64,000 bases of DNA, taken from Cunninghamia lanceolata. Lineage: Eukaryota > Streptophyta > Pinopsida > Cupressales > Cupressaceae. The stretch lies in NCBI GenBank assembly GCA_027924645.1, contig BSBN01000809.1:49444001-49508000 (forward strand). The letters run 5' to 3'. Below the pieces are notes generated by a model that saw only the letters and a program-made list of their open reading frames with translations, ran no database searches and had not been told where the DNA came from. Positions 10,660 through 21,457 of the stretch are shown here, one piece after another; within the stretch, counting starts at the first letter, position 1, and every line of letters begins with the position of its first letter. The translations under genes and the position numbers were made by a program.

Positions 10660-11163
10660 CTAAATAAGCACATGACTCTGTCCTATATCATCTCCTAGTT
10701 CAGCTAGGGGACTGTATGGCTTCTCTTCGCAGAAAAGTTGTTCTTCTTGTGTTGTTGTTTGCCTGGGCAGCTGGAATGAGTTGGAGGAATTGAACTGGTT
10801 AACATACTTATCTAGTTCTTGAGATCTTTCCATTTCTTCAACAAGCTGAATATTTTCTTCTTCCTCGATCTCATTAATCTCATCTTGTGCTTGTTGAATA
10901 ACTTTTTCTAAGAAGGTTTTTCTTAGCCTTCGCCATAACCTTCTTCCCATACTTCCTGCTGTAGGAGTTGCTGTAATGCTTCTCTGAGCTATTGGTGATG
11001 TAAGCTCAGTTGGAGTTACCAGTTGTGAGTAGTTAAGTACCGGTGTTCTTCTAGCAGGAGGTCTGATGGATCTTTCAATTTCCTTGAGAAGGAAATGCTT
11101 CTTGGCTATAAGCTGTTCCAACTTACTGGTCAGCTTTTTCCAAGTTTCTTGACCCATATCCAT
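10660..11163 (-). pseudogene. Charged linker region between coat and protease
   Basis: Open for 167 codons. It starts with a helical Lys/Leu/Glu-rich stretch, has an Arg/Thr/Pro-rich middle, and ends with an acidic coiled-coil-like segment (repeated Glu-Glu) and a Gln-rich tail. No catalytic motif. In position it links the zinc-knuckle part of the coat region with the protease, separated from the latter by a single stop at 10657-10659. I do not recognise a family for it. Confidence 0.5.
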
Positions 11164-11279
11164 CTTATATAAAAGTGCTTCAATCTAGACAATTTCTTCA
11201 ATTACCTTGTCCAGGTCTGCTCTTGTATCTCTTCGCATCATTCTACAAAAGAATGAATTCTCAAAATCATCAGACGCTT

Positions 11280-12450
11280 CTTCCTCTTGTACTTTGGTTT
11301 GGTTTACAACCACCTATTCAAGGGCAGAAATGTATACTTCTTCATCAGATTCTTCTTCTTTTGGTTTTGAAAGAATGATATCTTCAAAATCTGATGGATA
11401 CTTATCGATGAATTTAAATTCATCGTTATCATCAAGTCCTGCGGCTCTGGCAGCGCAAACTTTTCCTTTGTTTTTCTTCTTATTCCTTTCTGGACACTTG
11501 TTGGCATAGTGTTTTCCTTTACAGATATAACAAGTGGGTTCCCATTTCTTGCCAGAGCTTTTCTTATCTCATTTCCTGAAGTATCCTTTTCTTTTAGGAT
11601 ATTTTGTATATTTCTTCTTTTTCTTCTTGTAATAAGACTTATCAGATTTATCTAATCTAGAGCATGAATAACAAGAAGATTTACTTTTGTTAGGAAACTG
11701 GTTCAATGGCATAATCTGATAACAAGTAGATGCAGAAAGTAAAGAATTTACTTTTTTCATTTCTTTTCTTTTCTTTGATTCTTAACAAATCTCCTCATTT
11801 ATTTCTGTCAAGAATTGCACCAACTAGGGGAATGTTAATTCTTTCATTTCAATTCCTTCTGTTACCAGATTTTCCAGAACTCTTTTATGGTAGAATTCTC
11901 CTACCACTTCACCAAAGCTTTTTAGAAAAGTAGTGAACATAAACTCATGGTTTTGTTCACGTCCAGACTAATAAAATTTCTTATACTGCTCTTCACAGTA
12001 TTCCATGAAATATTTTAAATCTTTACACTTGCCTCTTACAAACTTATTATAGGTAAGTTTCTCTCTAGTGTCTGTTTTTCCTACAAACAGACATGTCAAC
12101 TATGCATAGACCTATTTAGTGCCTCTAGCAATCAAGTTTTCTCTGAAAGTGTCTTCAAGTATGTCCCATACATTTCTTGCAACACCAGTCATAGAATTGA
12201 GAGCTTGCTTGATCACTTGAGCTTCATCAGCTCCTTGATTAGTAGCAATATAATTAGTGATCCAGGCACGCATGGTGTCTATGCCTCTCATATTTTCAAC
12301 ATCCTTGAAATTATCAAAATTTACTAGAGGAGGAGTGTCAGCTTTGTAGGACTGGATGTTCTTAAATGGGTCTACTGGGTTGGAACCATTAGGATTAGTT
12401 CCATTTCCATGGGCCATTTGAAATTTTCCTTTAGCCTTCTCATCATCCAT
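11280..12450 (-). pseudogene. Coat protein-like region with CCHC zinc knuckle
   Basis: Reading from ATG at 12450: an N-terminal Asn/Gly/Pro-rich stretch, a helical capsid-like core (about 12330-11800), then a run of Lys/Tyr residues and a single zinc knuckle CYICKGKHYANKC at about 11497-11538, followed by an acidic tail. This order (helical core, basic segment, knuckle, acidic tail) is that of caulimovirid coat proteins, which bind and package the genome. Several stops and at least one frame change interrupt it (for example near 12111, 11970, 11830 and 11568). Upstream, the relic continues at 12451-12702 and 13577-13735 with an inverted duplication between. Confidence 0.65.
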
Positions 12451-12638
12451 GGTATCTTAGAGATTACCAGTAGAGGGATCATACACCTTTTCAATTACAG
12501 GCTGTTTAACAACAGTAGAGAGTTTGGGACCCTCATATTGTGCCTGTAAGTAACCTTTAGCACTGGAAGGGAAATTTACCACTTTCATTTGTTGAGACTG
12601 TGACTGTTTAAGAGTCAAAACAATTGACTGGATATCTG

Positions 12639-12702
12639 TTGACTCCTAAGTAATAGAATCTTTTAACAACATATGATTTGCAGACATATGTTGAATTTCT
12701 TG
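12639..12702 (+). repeat. 64-bp direct repeat, copy 1
   Basis: Begins TTGACTCC and ends GAATTTCTTG. The second copy is at 13513-13576. The two copies bracket the inverted segment 12705-13505, like a very long target-site duplication. Confidence 0.9.
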
Positions 12703-12704
12703 TT

Positions 12705-13516
12705 GTAGTCAACATCAGGTCAGGGCCTATCAAAGGAATAAGGTAACGACAACTTGCCCAGGTGTCATTCTAACCATCCATATCCCAAGCATAAAAGCAT
12801 ATCCATTAGCATTTTTGTGGGATATTGGCGCTGATGTAAATGTAGCAAGATATAATTGTTTTCCCAAAGATTTATGGATTGAAGGAACTACTAACCTAAT
12901 ATTTGGAAAAGGAAAATTTGAATCCAAGCTTGTTTGTAAAGTTCCTATTCAGCTAAGCAATGGATATTTTGATGAACTAATATTTGTTCACTATGAAGTA
13001 AATGGATATGATGGCGTAATTGGCGGCAAAGCAATGCAACATTGGGAGCCAATCACCCTTGACTCCACATTTATAACTCTTCAAGGCACTTTTCAAGTTC
13101 CAAGACTGCATCAAGATCTAGCCTTCACCACCAAAATTGAAATTCCAAAGAAAAAGAAAGAAAACAGAGTCTAGATATCTAGACAACTGGAAGCAGTAAA
13201 AGAACCGTTGGAAAAACTCAAGACAGAGTTTGCAGCCATTGTTTTGACCAAGGATTTGAACAAGCAAGAACAAAACTTGTTCTATAGTCTACCATTGAAA
13301 AGAGATGCTGACGGTAATGAGCTAACTCCTAAAGCTAAAGCAAACTATTTTCTTATGAGTATGCATGAAACTAAATTTTGCAGGAAAGAAATTGACGAGT
13401 TATATGATATGGATTTAATAAGAAGTTCAAGTTCACCATTCTATTTCTATGCCATGTATGTACCCAAATATGATGAAAATGGTAATGAACTCCCTGAGAA
13501 ACGACATATTCATTGA
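12705..13516 (+). pseudogene. Inverted copy of viral protease and RT start
   Basis: Plus-strand duplicate of the minus-strand segment 9828-10628. It retains an open protease frame (12815-13174, with DIGAD where the original has DTGAD, so the catalytic motif differs) and an RT N-terminal frame (13208-13516). It has no promoter of its own and lies head to head with the coat region. Length is preserved with no net indel, so the copying event was recent relative to the decay of the relic or was copied from a very similar viral genome. Confidence 0.85.
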
Positions 13517-13576
13517 CTCCTGAGTAATAGAATCTTTTAACAACATATGATTTGCAGACATATGTTGAATTTCTTG
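13513..13576 (+). repeat. 64-bp direct repeat, copy 2
   Basis: Matches 12639-12702 with one or two substitutions. After it the viral relic resumes in its original minus orientation. Confidence 0.9.
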
Positions 13577-13735
13577 CTGGATAATATCAACTTTGTCTTC
13601 AGTGTATTTAACTTGTATTCTGCAATTTGATAACTAAGAACTAATGACATCACAGTCTAATTTATTCTCAGCTCTAACTTTTTGTAACATTTCTCTATGT
13701 TGTTCAGCGGCTCTTTCACAAAAACTCAAAAAGAT
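13577..13735 (-). pseudogene. Upstream coiled-coil part of the viral coat region
   Basis: Short minus-strand frame rich in Glu, Gln, Lys and Leu with one TAG, reading into the 64-bp repeat in the same frame as the coat region. It ends abruptly near 13715-13735, where homology changes to the plus-strand Tat polyprotein. Confidence 0.5.
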
Positions 13736-13739
13736 GTAA

Positions 13740-14995
13740 ACACATGTGGCCCTCATGGTGAAAGAAGAGCTGAAGAAACTGTTAGATGTTAGATTCATCA
13801 GACCAATAGACTATCCTAAGTGGATTTCAAACATAGTACCAGTTGCCAAACCAGATGGCAGAGTCTAAATATGTAATGACTTCAGGGACCTAAACAAAGC
13901 TTGTCTGAAAGATGATTTCCCCCTAGCAAACATTGACATGATTGTAGATCTCACGGCAGGACACATCATGTTGTCACTAATGGATGGTTTTTCTGGATAC
14001 AACCAGATAAAAATTGCACCTGAAGACCAACACAAGACTGCATTCACATGTCCTTAGGGCACCTATTGTTGGTGTGTCATGCCATTTGGTTTGAAAAATG
14101 CCGGCACAACATATCATAGAGCTATGACCACAATCTTCCACAACATGATGCACACTATAATGGAAGATTATGTTGATGACATTCTAGAAAAATCACTCAC
14201 AAGAGAAGGACACCTGGCAGTACTAGACAAAATCTTTAAAAGACTGGAACAGTTTAATGTGTGCCTCAATCCAAAGAAGTGCGTGTTTGGAGTTACCTCA
14301 GGTAAGCTACTTGGATACATAGAGTCCGCCAATGGAATCGAAGTCGACCCAGCTAAAGTGAAGGCCATCATGGAAATGTTGCCTCCTAAGAATCTCACTC
14401 AACTAAGGTCTCTACAGGGAAAACTACAATCTATCAGAAGATTCATTTCTCAATTGGCAGACAAGTGCCAACCATTTTCCCACCTCCTACATACGAATGT
14501 CCCTTTCAAATGGAATGATTCATGTGAGCAGGCATTTCAGCAGTTAAAAGAGTATCTCATGAAGCCACCTATATTGATGCCACTGATTCAGGGTAAACCT
14601 CTACTACTATATATCTCATCTACACCAACAGCTCTGGGAGCTCTCCTCGCACAACAAAATTATGAAGGGAAAGAACAAGCAATATACTATATCAGTCGAA
14701 CACTTGTTGGATATGAACTGCAATACACGCCAATTGAAAGAGCTTGTCTCGATGTGGTCTTCACCTCACAAAAGTGGAGACATTACACGTTGTCACATTC
14801 TGTCAAACTGGTAGCAAAAATTGATCCACTCAAGTACTTACTCAACAAAGCAGCCTTAAGAGGTAGATTGTCCAAATGGGTCATGCTTCTCAGCGAATTC
14901 AACATCAAATATATAGACAGGAAAGCAATAAAAGGCCAAGTACTTGCAGATCAACTAGCAGATGCACCTCTAACAGAAAATAGCCCTTTGAGCTT
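13740..14995 (+). pseudogene. Tat-type RT and first RNase H
   Basis: RT starts near 13760 (MVKEELKKLL...). It includes the fingers motif around 13850-13920, the FSGY motif near 13990, MPFGLKNA at 14079 and the active site YVDD near 14170. The connection and RNase H follow (LLLYISSTPTALGALL about 14600; ADQLADAP near 14950). The first RNase H has the degenerate catalytic start (Ser-Ser-Thr where Asp-Ala-Ser is usual) seen in Tat elements, whose activity is thought to be taken over by the second RNase H. Stops at 13866 (TAA) and 14056 (TAG) interrupt RT, and the rest is open from 14079 to 15041. Confidence 0.85.
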
Positions 14996-15040
14996 TGAAT
15001 TTCTAGACGAATCTATATTTCACATAACCACAACAACCTG

Positions 15041-15605
15041 AAAAATGTACTTTGATAGATCATACACTTAGCATGGATCGAGAGTCGGTATCTTGTTGTT
15101 CACCCCTAGTGGCAACACCATTCCTAAATCATACAGATTACTCTTTCCCTACACTAACAACGTGGCAGAGTATGAAGCCCTAGTCATCGGCATCAAGCTA
15201 GCAGTTGAATGGAATATCCAAGAACTTCAGGTGTATGGTGACTCACAGCTGGTCATAAATCAAGTAAATGATGACTACCAGACAAAAGATGAGAAATTAA
15301 TCCCTTACAAGCGAATGGTGGATGACTTCAAAGAATACTTTGTCAAGATCTCTTTTGAACAGATACCATGGATTGAGAACAAAGCTGCAGATGCCATGGC
15401 AACAATTACATCTCTCCTTGATATTCCAAATAATAAATCACATTATGAGTTCTTGGTAGAGCCAGTGTCCTGTCCTGCATATGACACTCCCGAATCCCAT
15501 ATCATTTGCCACATTGTTGGAGCTGAATCCCCCCTCTATGGAAAAATATTTGCCTATCTTAAAGAGAATACCCTCCCACCTGATCTCTCCAGTAACCAAA
15601 AATGA
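15041..15605 (+). pseudogene. Second, archaeal-type RNase H of the Tat element
   Basis: Begins just after the first RNase H with MYFDRS (usually FDGS), then AEYEAL and YGDSQL carrying the expected catalytic Glu and Asp, and a final NKAADAMA motif with Asp. These four acidic positions define the aRNH acquired by Tat-lineage retrotransposons. A stop near 15071 splits the first strand from the rest, and the open part is 15093-15605. The Gly in FDGS is replaced by Arg, a likely decay change. Confidence 0.8.
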
Positions 15606-16790
15606 ACCTTCATCCGTCAAGCATCCTGGTATGCCATTGTCGCCAATACCCTATATCATAGAGGTCTCGATGGTACTCTCCTTAGATGTCTCGATAGTGA
15701 GGAATATCAAACCGCCCTGAAGGAAGTGCACAACGGTACATGCGGGACCCACTCTAGTGGCCCTACCCTAGCCAAGAAACTCATATGCATGGGATACTAC
15801 TGGCCAACTATGGAACACGATTCTTATCATTTTGTAAAGAAGTGCAAGAAGTGCCAAATCCATGGGAACCTAATACATGCACCAGCACAGGAGCTACAAC
15901 CGTTAACGACTCCTTGGCCTTTCTATCAATGGGGACTTGACTTAGTGGGAAAGATTCACCCTCCCTCATCCAACGGCCATAAATTCATAATCACCGCCAC
16001 TGAGTACTTCACAAAATGGATTGAAGCCATGCCCTTAGCCAATATCACAGGCAAGTAGATTGCCTCGTTTATCTTGAACTATATCATTTGTCGCTATGGT
16101 ATCCCTTCATCCATTGTCACAGATAATGGACGACCCTTCAAAAATCAAGATGTCAGGGAACTATGTGACAAATTCCATATCCAGTACCGCTTTTCAACCC
16201 CCTATTACCCCCAAGGCAATGGCCAGGTGGAAGCATCAAATAAAAACATCTTGAAAATCCTAAAGAAGACTGTCAATGATGCTAGTCGTGATTGGCATGT
16301 CCAATGAAATCCTGCTCTCTGGGCCTACCGTACAAGCATCTGCACACCCACAAGTGCAACACCATACTCCCTGGTCTATGGATCAGAAGCCATCTTGCCC
16401 ATTGAAGTCAAGATCCCATCCTCGCGAGTTTCATTAAAAGGCCTCATATCTGATGAAGAGTACAAAGTGTCCAGACTTCAAGAATTAGAGCTGCTCAAAG
16501 AGAGAAGGCAACAGGCCTTTAATCACCTAAAAGATTATCAACAACGGATGTCTAGAAGTTATAACCATAGGGTAAAACCCTGAGTATTCCAAGTTGGTGA
16601 TCTAGTCCTCAGAGAAAATCCCAAAAATTAGCAAGATCGAGAAAAGAAAGGCAAGTTCGAACCTAACTAGTTGGGTCCCTATGTCATCATTGCAGCCTAT
16701 CGGTCAGAAGCATATCAATTAGCTACATTTGAAGGTGAACTGTTTGATGATCCTATCAACAGTATGCATCTTCGCAAGTTCTACACCTAA
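15606..16790 (+). pseudogene. Tat-type integrase
   Basis: Zinc-binding HHCC domain at about 15726-15870 (HSS..., C-x2-C as KCKKCQ). Catalytic core with first Asp in WGLDLVG (about 15935), second Asp in VTDNGRPF (about 16120) and Glu in QVEASN (about 16230). The C-terminal domain runs to about 16790. Stops near 15604, 16056, 16307 and 16580 break the frame. The catalytic DDE triad is still visible. Integrases of this family join retrotransposon cDNA to the host chromosome. Confidence 0.85.
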
Positions 16791-16888
16791 AACCCCAATG
16801 CAAGAGAGTCCTTAAAAATTCAAAAAAATTAGAAAAAAGATCAAAAATCAAAAAAATAGAAAAGTAGCAAAAAAAATTGTCCTTTGGT

Positions 16889-17012
16889 GAAAACCTGGCA
16901 AATAGGCGCCTGGGATAGGTACCATGATGAAAACCTGGCAAATAGGTGTCATGTGTACTTTTAGCTTTCGTGCAAATAAAAGCAAGTCGTGAAAACCTGG
17001 TAAACAGGCGCT
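16889..17012 (+). repeat. Three copies of a GAAAACCTGG motif
   Basis: GAAAACCTGGCAAATAGGCG-like units of about 22 bp at 16889, 16929 and 16991, spaced 40 and 62 bp apart, directly after the integrase end. Confidence 0.75.
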
Positions 17013-17040
17013 ATTTGTGACAAACCACTTCCTCCATCTG

Positions 17041-17400
17041 TTGTAACCTCAAGTCTCTTGTGTCTATCATATCGTTCATCTTGAACCAGTCCTTCGAACC
17101 ATTGTCGAACTAGGTCACCTCTGAGTTATCACGTAGGCAAGGCCATTCTCAATGTGCCCCTGAGGCTTCATTCCCCTTCTTTTCTGTCGATTCCATCAAG
17201 TGTCGTATGTCCTATTGTCCATGTCATTTCTGCATCTGTGCCATCACCTAGGTCTTAGGTCCATCAAGTTCACCCCGAACTACTTTGTCTCTGCGTCGTC
17301 ACGTAGGCAAGGCCATTTAGCAATGAGCCCCTAAGGCACTAGGTCAGTCCCTTAGGGTCCATCTCTCCGTGTCTGTCTATCGTATCGCCCACAAGTAAGT
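17041..17400 (+). repeat. Imperfect duplication in the Tat 3' region
   Basis: Two related stretches share TCACGTAGGCAAGGCCATT (about 17129 and 17300) followed by a similar GCCCCTNAGGC segment, about 170 bp apart. No supported gene. Confidence 0.6.
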
Positions 17401-18780
17401 CGATCCTTGTCTAGACTGGGGGCAACTCCTCAACCTGGTTACGGATTTGGATTCTTGAATGCCACATGTTCTAAGGGGACACCAATAAGGATTGTGATAC
17501 CTTTCACTAGACAAGTGCACACAGCAAAGCAAGCTTGCCAAACAAAAATCTTGGCACCAAAACATCAACCTATCCAAAGAAGAACACCCTACCGAAACAC
17601 TCAGACTAATTCTGTATCAATTATGGCAAAAATACATATCTAACGCAAGAATGTTTTGTGAACAGGTTAACCTACAAGGTCTTGGATTTTTTGTCATTAT
17701 GTCTTCCTATGCTACTCAAGGATGCCAAAAGCTAGAGATGCTATGATGGGGGCATAATCTTTTTCTTTGTATGTTGCTTGTGGATCAAACTTTAGTAATG
17801 TGATGACTTTATGTCTAACGACATGATCAGCAAAAGATCATTGAGGACTTCAAAGGTCTGAACATGAAAAAGGCCAATCCTTGTCTGTTGAAATGCAAGA
17901 AGTACTCAAGTCATCTAGATTCAAGTTTCACTAGATGCTTGTATTAACTTGCTATATCAAAATCCATGTAAGCGATACTCAGGTCCTCTTGGTCTAATTA
18001 TACCTAGATGCTTGTATTTTCTTACAACATTTCAAAAAGAAAAAAGAAACAAAAAGTACCCAATGATGAAAGCAAAGTACTTGCACTCTAATGATGACAA
18101 AATATCCACATCCATCCCATATCCAGAAATCCATATCAACCATGCAATAAGAAAATCCTACAGAGCATCAAATGAAAGTTTGTATTTCTTCATCTCTTCC
18201 CTTCCGCCTATCTATATCATCTCTGTGTCAATTGAGCACATTTGGACATATCAAAAACATAGCATAGATAGCATATCATATCACATGGGATATTCATTTA
18301 CATGATTAAATCATTTGCATACATAACAAGTGCATTAGGTCATCCACATACATGTGCATCCATATATCTTACCAAAAATCAAAAACATAGATAAATACAT
18401 ATAGATCTGCATAATCATATCAATAACATTCACATCTGCATTGCATATCAAATCATCCCAAATCCATCTAGTATGCATCACATATATAAAGCATCATAAG
18501 ATAGATTCCATCCATAGCATATAAGCATAGAACATGAGCATATAGAACATCAATAACTGCATCATCGTATAAGCATAAAAACATGTCCAAATGTGCAACA
18601 TATCAAAATATATGTCCATATCTCATAGTCATGTCATGAAATGTATACAAAGTACAAAAAGACAATGATACATGTCATAGGGCAAAAATAATACATATAC
18701 AGGCTATCTCAGCCATCAAAAATGTGTACATCAAATCAAAAATTGGTACAAGTGTCCAAATCTAGCTAACCCTGCTACCG
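17401..18780 (+). other. Tat 3' non-coding region, AT-rich
   Basis: No supported coding sequence. It contains an imperfect tandem pair of about 75 bp (17898-17960 and 17972-18035, each with CTAGATGCTTGTATT) and a long CATAT/CATCA-rich low-complexity stretch at 18100-18700. Confidence 0.6.
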
Positions 18781-20098
18781 TGGAGCACTACTCCCTGCAT
18801 TGCCCTCTCGTCTGTCTCCCCCTGACTGCTAGGGACCTCTCACTGATGCCACAGATTGGGACCCACCTGCCCTCTGTGATGCCGCAGACTGACTCCTGTA
18901 GCTAGGTGCACACTGGTCCGCCGCCACTACCCCGTGATACAATCCCCTGTAATACTGAGCCTGAGCCTGCACTCTGGCAAGCTCACCCTATACCTGGGCC
19001 AGCTGTGTCTGTGCCTATTACACCTATGAAACCAAAAATCTAGAAGTACCATCTGTACCCATAGCTGCCATGGCTGCATCTCTCTTTGCTCTCATCACCC
19101 GCACACTCACCAGGGATGTGTCTTGCTCTCTAGATATCTCTGATATCTGTCCCACATCTATGTCTCTCTAGGACTCTGTTGCTCTTAGGTGGGCCCTCAA
19201 CTGCCTAACCTGACCCTATAATGCAACCATGGCCTGCTGCTGTAGGTCAGGCTGCGGAGCCTGCTGTGCTGGCACCTGCCCCTGCACCTGCTGTTGTACC
19301 ACCTGCTATGGTGGCAACATCTATCTCTGCGGTGCCACCTGTTGTACTGGCACCTGCACCTGCCCTTCAGCCTACGGCTGCGCAATCTCCTGTTGACCCA
19401 ATGGTCCCTACCCAGACCTCCTCCTCTGTCTCAGTCTACCTCCTCCTCCTCCATCTCCCCATCCTCTATCTGCACCATCATCTCCCTAACCTCCTCTCCC
19501 CCTCCTTCATCTCCCCCTCCTACCAGCTCCACCCTCGTCCTCTGAATCCTCCTCATCTATACGGGGAGCCAACTCTCCAGGTCTTGAATATCTGGAAAAT
19601 GGATGAGTAGCGAACCACTCCTCATAATCTAGTGTTATGCCTGCATCCACTATGTCCCTCCTCATAGGCCATGCTGCGTAGGGGATCTACCGAAAGTCTG
19701 CCAAGGCCTCCTCATATGATGCCATGGGACCCCACCTATATCTCTCTGCATGGGTCCTCGTAAATCGCGCCTGCCCCTATGGCCTGCCCTGCACTCTGCC
19801 AAACTGCCATTGTACCCTGCTAACAATCTACCACTCTAATATGTACCCCATCCTACCAATAAGCCACCAAGTCTGGAAGCAGTATGGAAGCTCATCCGCC
19901 TCATCCTCCCATACCTCGTAGTCTAGGTATGGGTGCCAGATAACTAGATCCACATTATCAAACGTGTCTCCAATACTTGAGCTTCCCCAGCTTGTGCTGG
20001 GAAATCACACCTACATAACCATAGTTATAGGGTTCACCTCTCTGCCTGTGGAAAAGACATATCGACCGTGTGATAGCTATGTGCTCCCATAACCAAAA
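18781..20098 (-). pseudogene. Decayed C-terminal part of the antisense ORF
   Basis: Minus-strand reading continues beyond the end of the mobile-domain ORF in fragments: a Trp/Arg-rich piece (about 19980-19560), an Asp/Glu-Arg stretch, then Gly/Ala/Thr-rich low-complexity sequence to about 18780. Stops are frequent. The plus-strand Pro/Ala-rich ORF at 19221-19610 is the mirror image of this composition and is not believed to be a gene. Confidence 0.45.
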
Positions 20099-20725
20099 CT
20101 ACAAAAGAGACACACCTGCTGACAAACTGGCTCCTCTGTGATACACAACCTGGTGCATATCCATGTATAAGTGTGCCAACATGCACACACCCCATGCATA
20201 CCGAGTCCCATTGGTAATCATACTCTCTAACACCCTCCCCCAGCCAGTCGGGAACCCGTGTGACCTCCTATCGGGGCATACTACGCCATCGATCAGTCCC
20301 GCCACTATACCCAGGAAGTAGTCATAGTAGTCATGAATGTCCTGCCACAAAATCCCCTGCTCAACCAACTCTAGGTTGTCAAACACTGGTCTGCACTCAA
20401 CTAATCCAGCATCATGCTGTGACTCATACTCTACCAACTCTCCCTGAATAGGGAGGTGCAGAATCCTGTACACATCCTCTAGAGTGATCGTCATCTCCCT
20501 GATCGGTAGATGGAATGTCCCATCCTCGTTGTGGAATCGCTCCACCGCTGTAGTCAACAACTTGCGATTCGCGTGAACCTCGGGCATGAAGCAAATGTAG
20601 TGCAAACCCATAGCACCAAGAGCCTCACGGTTAATCTCTGTCAACATATACCGCTGCAAAAACGACAAAGGGAACTGCTCTCGTGACATCGGGATATCCC
20701 AGATATCCTCCTGCAAACCAAGCAA
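20099..20725 (-). CDS. Antisense ORF with plant mobile domain (PMD)-like protein
   Basis: 208 codons open on the strand opposite to pol. Recognisable features are the hydrophobic RYMLTEINREALGAMGL start, a conserved HxxDGTFHLPIREMTITLEDV-type core (here NEDGTFHLP... then LEDVYRILHLP) and the Gly-rich HGFPTGWGRVL region. This is the organisation of the plant mobile domain (aminotransferase-like, MAIN/MAIL family), which is found both in host genes and within Ty3 and Mutator elements. There is no ATG at the 5' end; sequence just upstream ends TTTGCAG, a plausible splice acceptor, so this may be an internal exon. Antisense ORFs in the 3' region are known for Tat elements. Function in the element is unknown. 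Confidence 0.7.
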   Translation of the reverse strand: MLGLQEDIWDIPMSREQFPLSFLQRYMLTEINREALGAMGLHYICFMPEVHANRKLLTTAVERFHNEDGTFHLPIREMTITLEDVYRILHLPIQGELVEYESQHDAGLVECRPVFDNLELVEQGILWQDIHDYYDYFLGIVAGLIDGVVCPDRRSHGFPTGWGRVLESMITNGTRYAWGVCMLAHLYMDMHQVVYHRGASLSAGVSLL

Positions 20726-20933
20726 AGCATAGCATCAAATCAATCCATATCCAAGCAAACCTGCTAAAAGCAATCAAACTATCCTATCATTGACTTAACA
20801 TATCAAATTAATCAAAACAACATATCATCTCTTGACTAGATTCTCGGCAATCTCAGAGATCGCTTATTAATTGACGCATCGATCAAGGTGCCAATTGAGT
20901 TAATTTCGTTAAGTCAACTAATTATCCTAGTGC

Positions 20934-21190
20934 AAATGCACCGATTCAGGTGGTAAATGCGCTGATCCATATCATATGCGCCACTTCACCATGAATGCAC
21001 CAATCCTTGACGCGTATGCGCCGTTATGGCACATGCACCATTTCTAGTATCACATGCATCATTCCCCAATAGATGTGCCAATTAATAGCCCATATGCGCA
21101 CAACTATCATATGCGCCATAAGATATCTCATATGCGTGACTTCGCAGCACATGCGCCATTTCAGAGTGTATATGTGTTGAACTGCAGTTC
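20934..21190. repeat. Degenerate 20-bp tandem repeat, core ATGCGCC
   Basis: About thirteen units of 17-22 bp, each starting ATGCGCC or a one- or two-base variant (ATGCACC, ATGTGCC, ATGCATC). It lies between the antisense ORF and the 3' LTR of the Tat element. Confidence 0.8.
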
Positions 21191-21445
21191 GGTACATCTG
21201 TCCTATTTTTTTTTCCTAAGCATTTATTGACCTAATAAATGACTTTTAGTGAGTTTTATCGAACTACATACCAGTAGTCCTGCCTCGGCTGGCCAATCGA
21301 ACCGTCAGACTTACTCAAACCGGTGCTCCTTGCACGGAATATCCATATTTTTGTCAACTGCTCTAGCTCCCATACTCTCCTAAGCTCTCAAAGACCAATC
21401 AACTAAGGACAAGTGTGCAAATGAATAGAACTTGTGGACCTAGCT

Positions 21446-21457
21446 CCTATATATAGG
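21446..21457 (-). promoter_or_regulatory. Palindromic TATA-like motif
   Basis: CCTATATATAGG. On the minus strand it is followed about 75 bp later by an ATG at 21373, upstream of the antisense ORF, so it could be its promoter. Being palindromic it gives no direction by itself. Confidence 0.3.

Larger units (their letters stand above)
1..13735 (-). mobile_element. Endogenous caulimovirid-like pararetrovirus relic, interrupted
   Basis: Minus-strand relic with the order coat-like region with zinc knuckle, DTG aspartic protease, RT with YIDD, RNase H, then a further conserved domain. No integrase and no LTRs flank it, which is the Caulimoviridae plan and not the Ty3/gypsy plan. The piece at 1-1181 and the piece from 8702 up to about 13735 are one sequence split by the LTR element at 1182-8701; the 5-bp duplication AGCTC marks the split, and the minus-strand frame is continuous across it. 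Frames carry many stops and shifts, so it is a dead copy. Nothing resembling a movement protein is seen; the upstream end is lost at the junction with a Tat element near 13735. Assignment to a gymnosperm lineage of endogenous caulimovirids is inference. Confidence 0.75.

Noticed and set aside
19221..19610. Plus-strand Pro/Ala-rich 129-codon ORF
   Set aside because: Low-complexity complement of the Gly/Ala/Arg-rich end of the antisense mobile-domain ORF; no domain.
20934..21190. Regularly spaced short repeats reminiscent of a CRISPR array
   Set aside because: Units are only about 20 bp with a 7-bp core, degenerate, without unique spacers of fixed length, and in a plant retroelement.
21270..21373. 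First coding exon for the antisense ORF
   Set aside because: A short frame starts at the minus-strand ATG 21373, but joining its GTAAGT donor to the acceptor at 20711 gives the wrong phase, so I did not annotate it as an exon.
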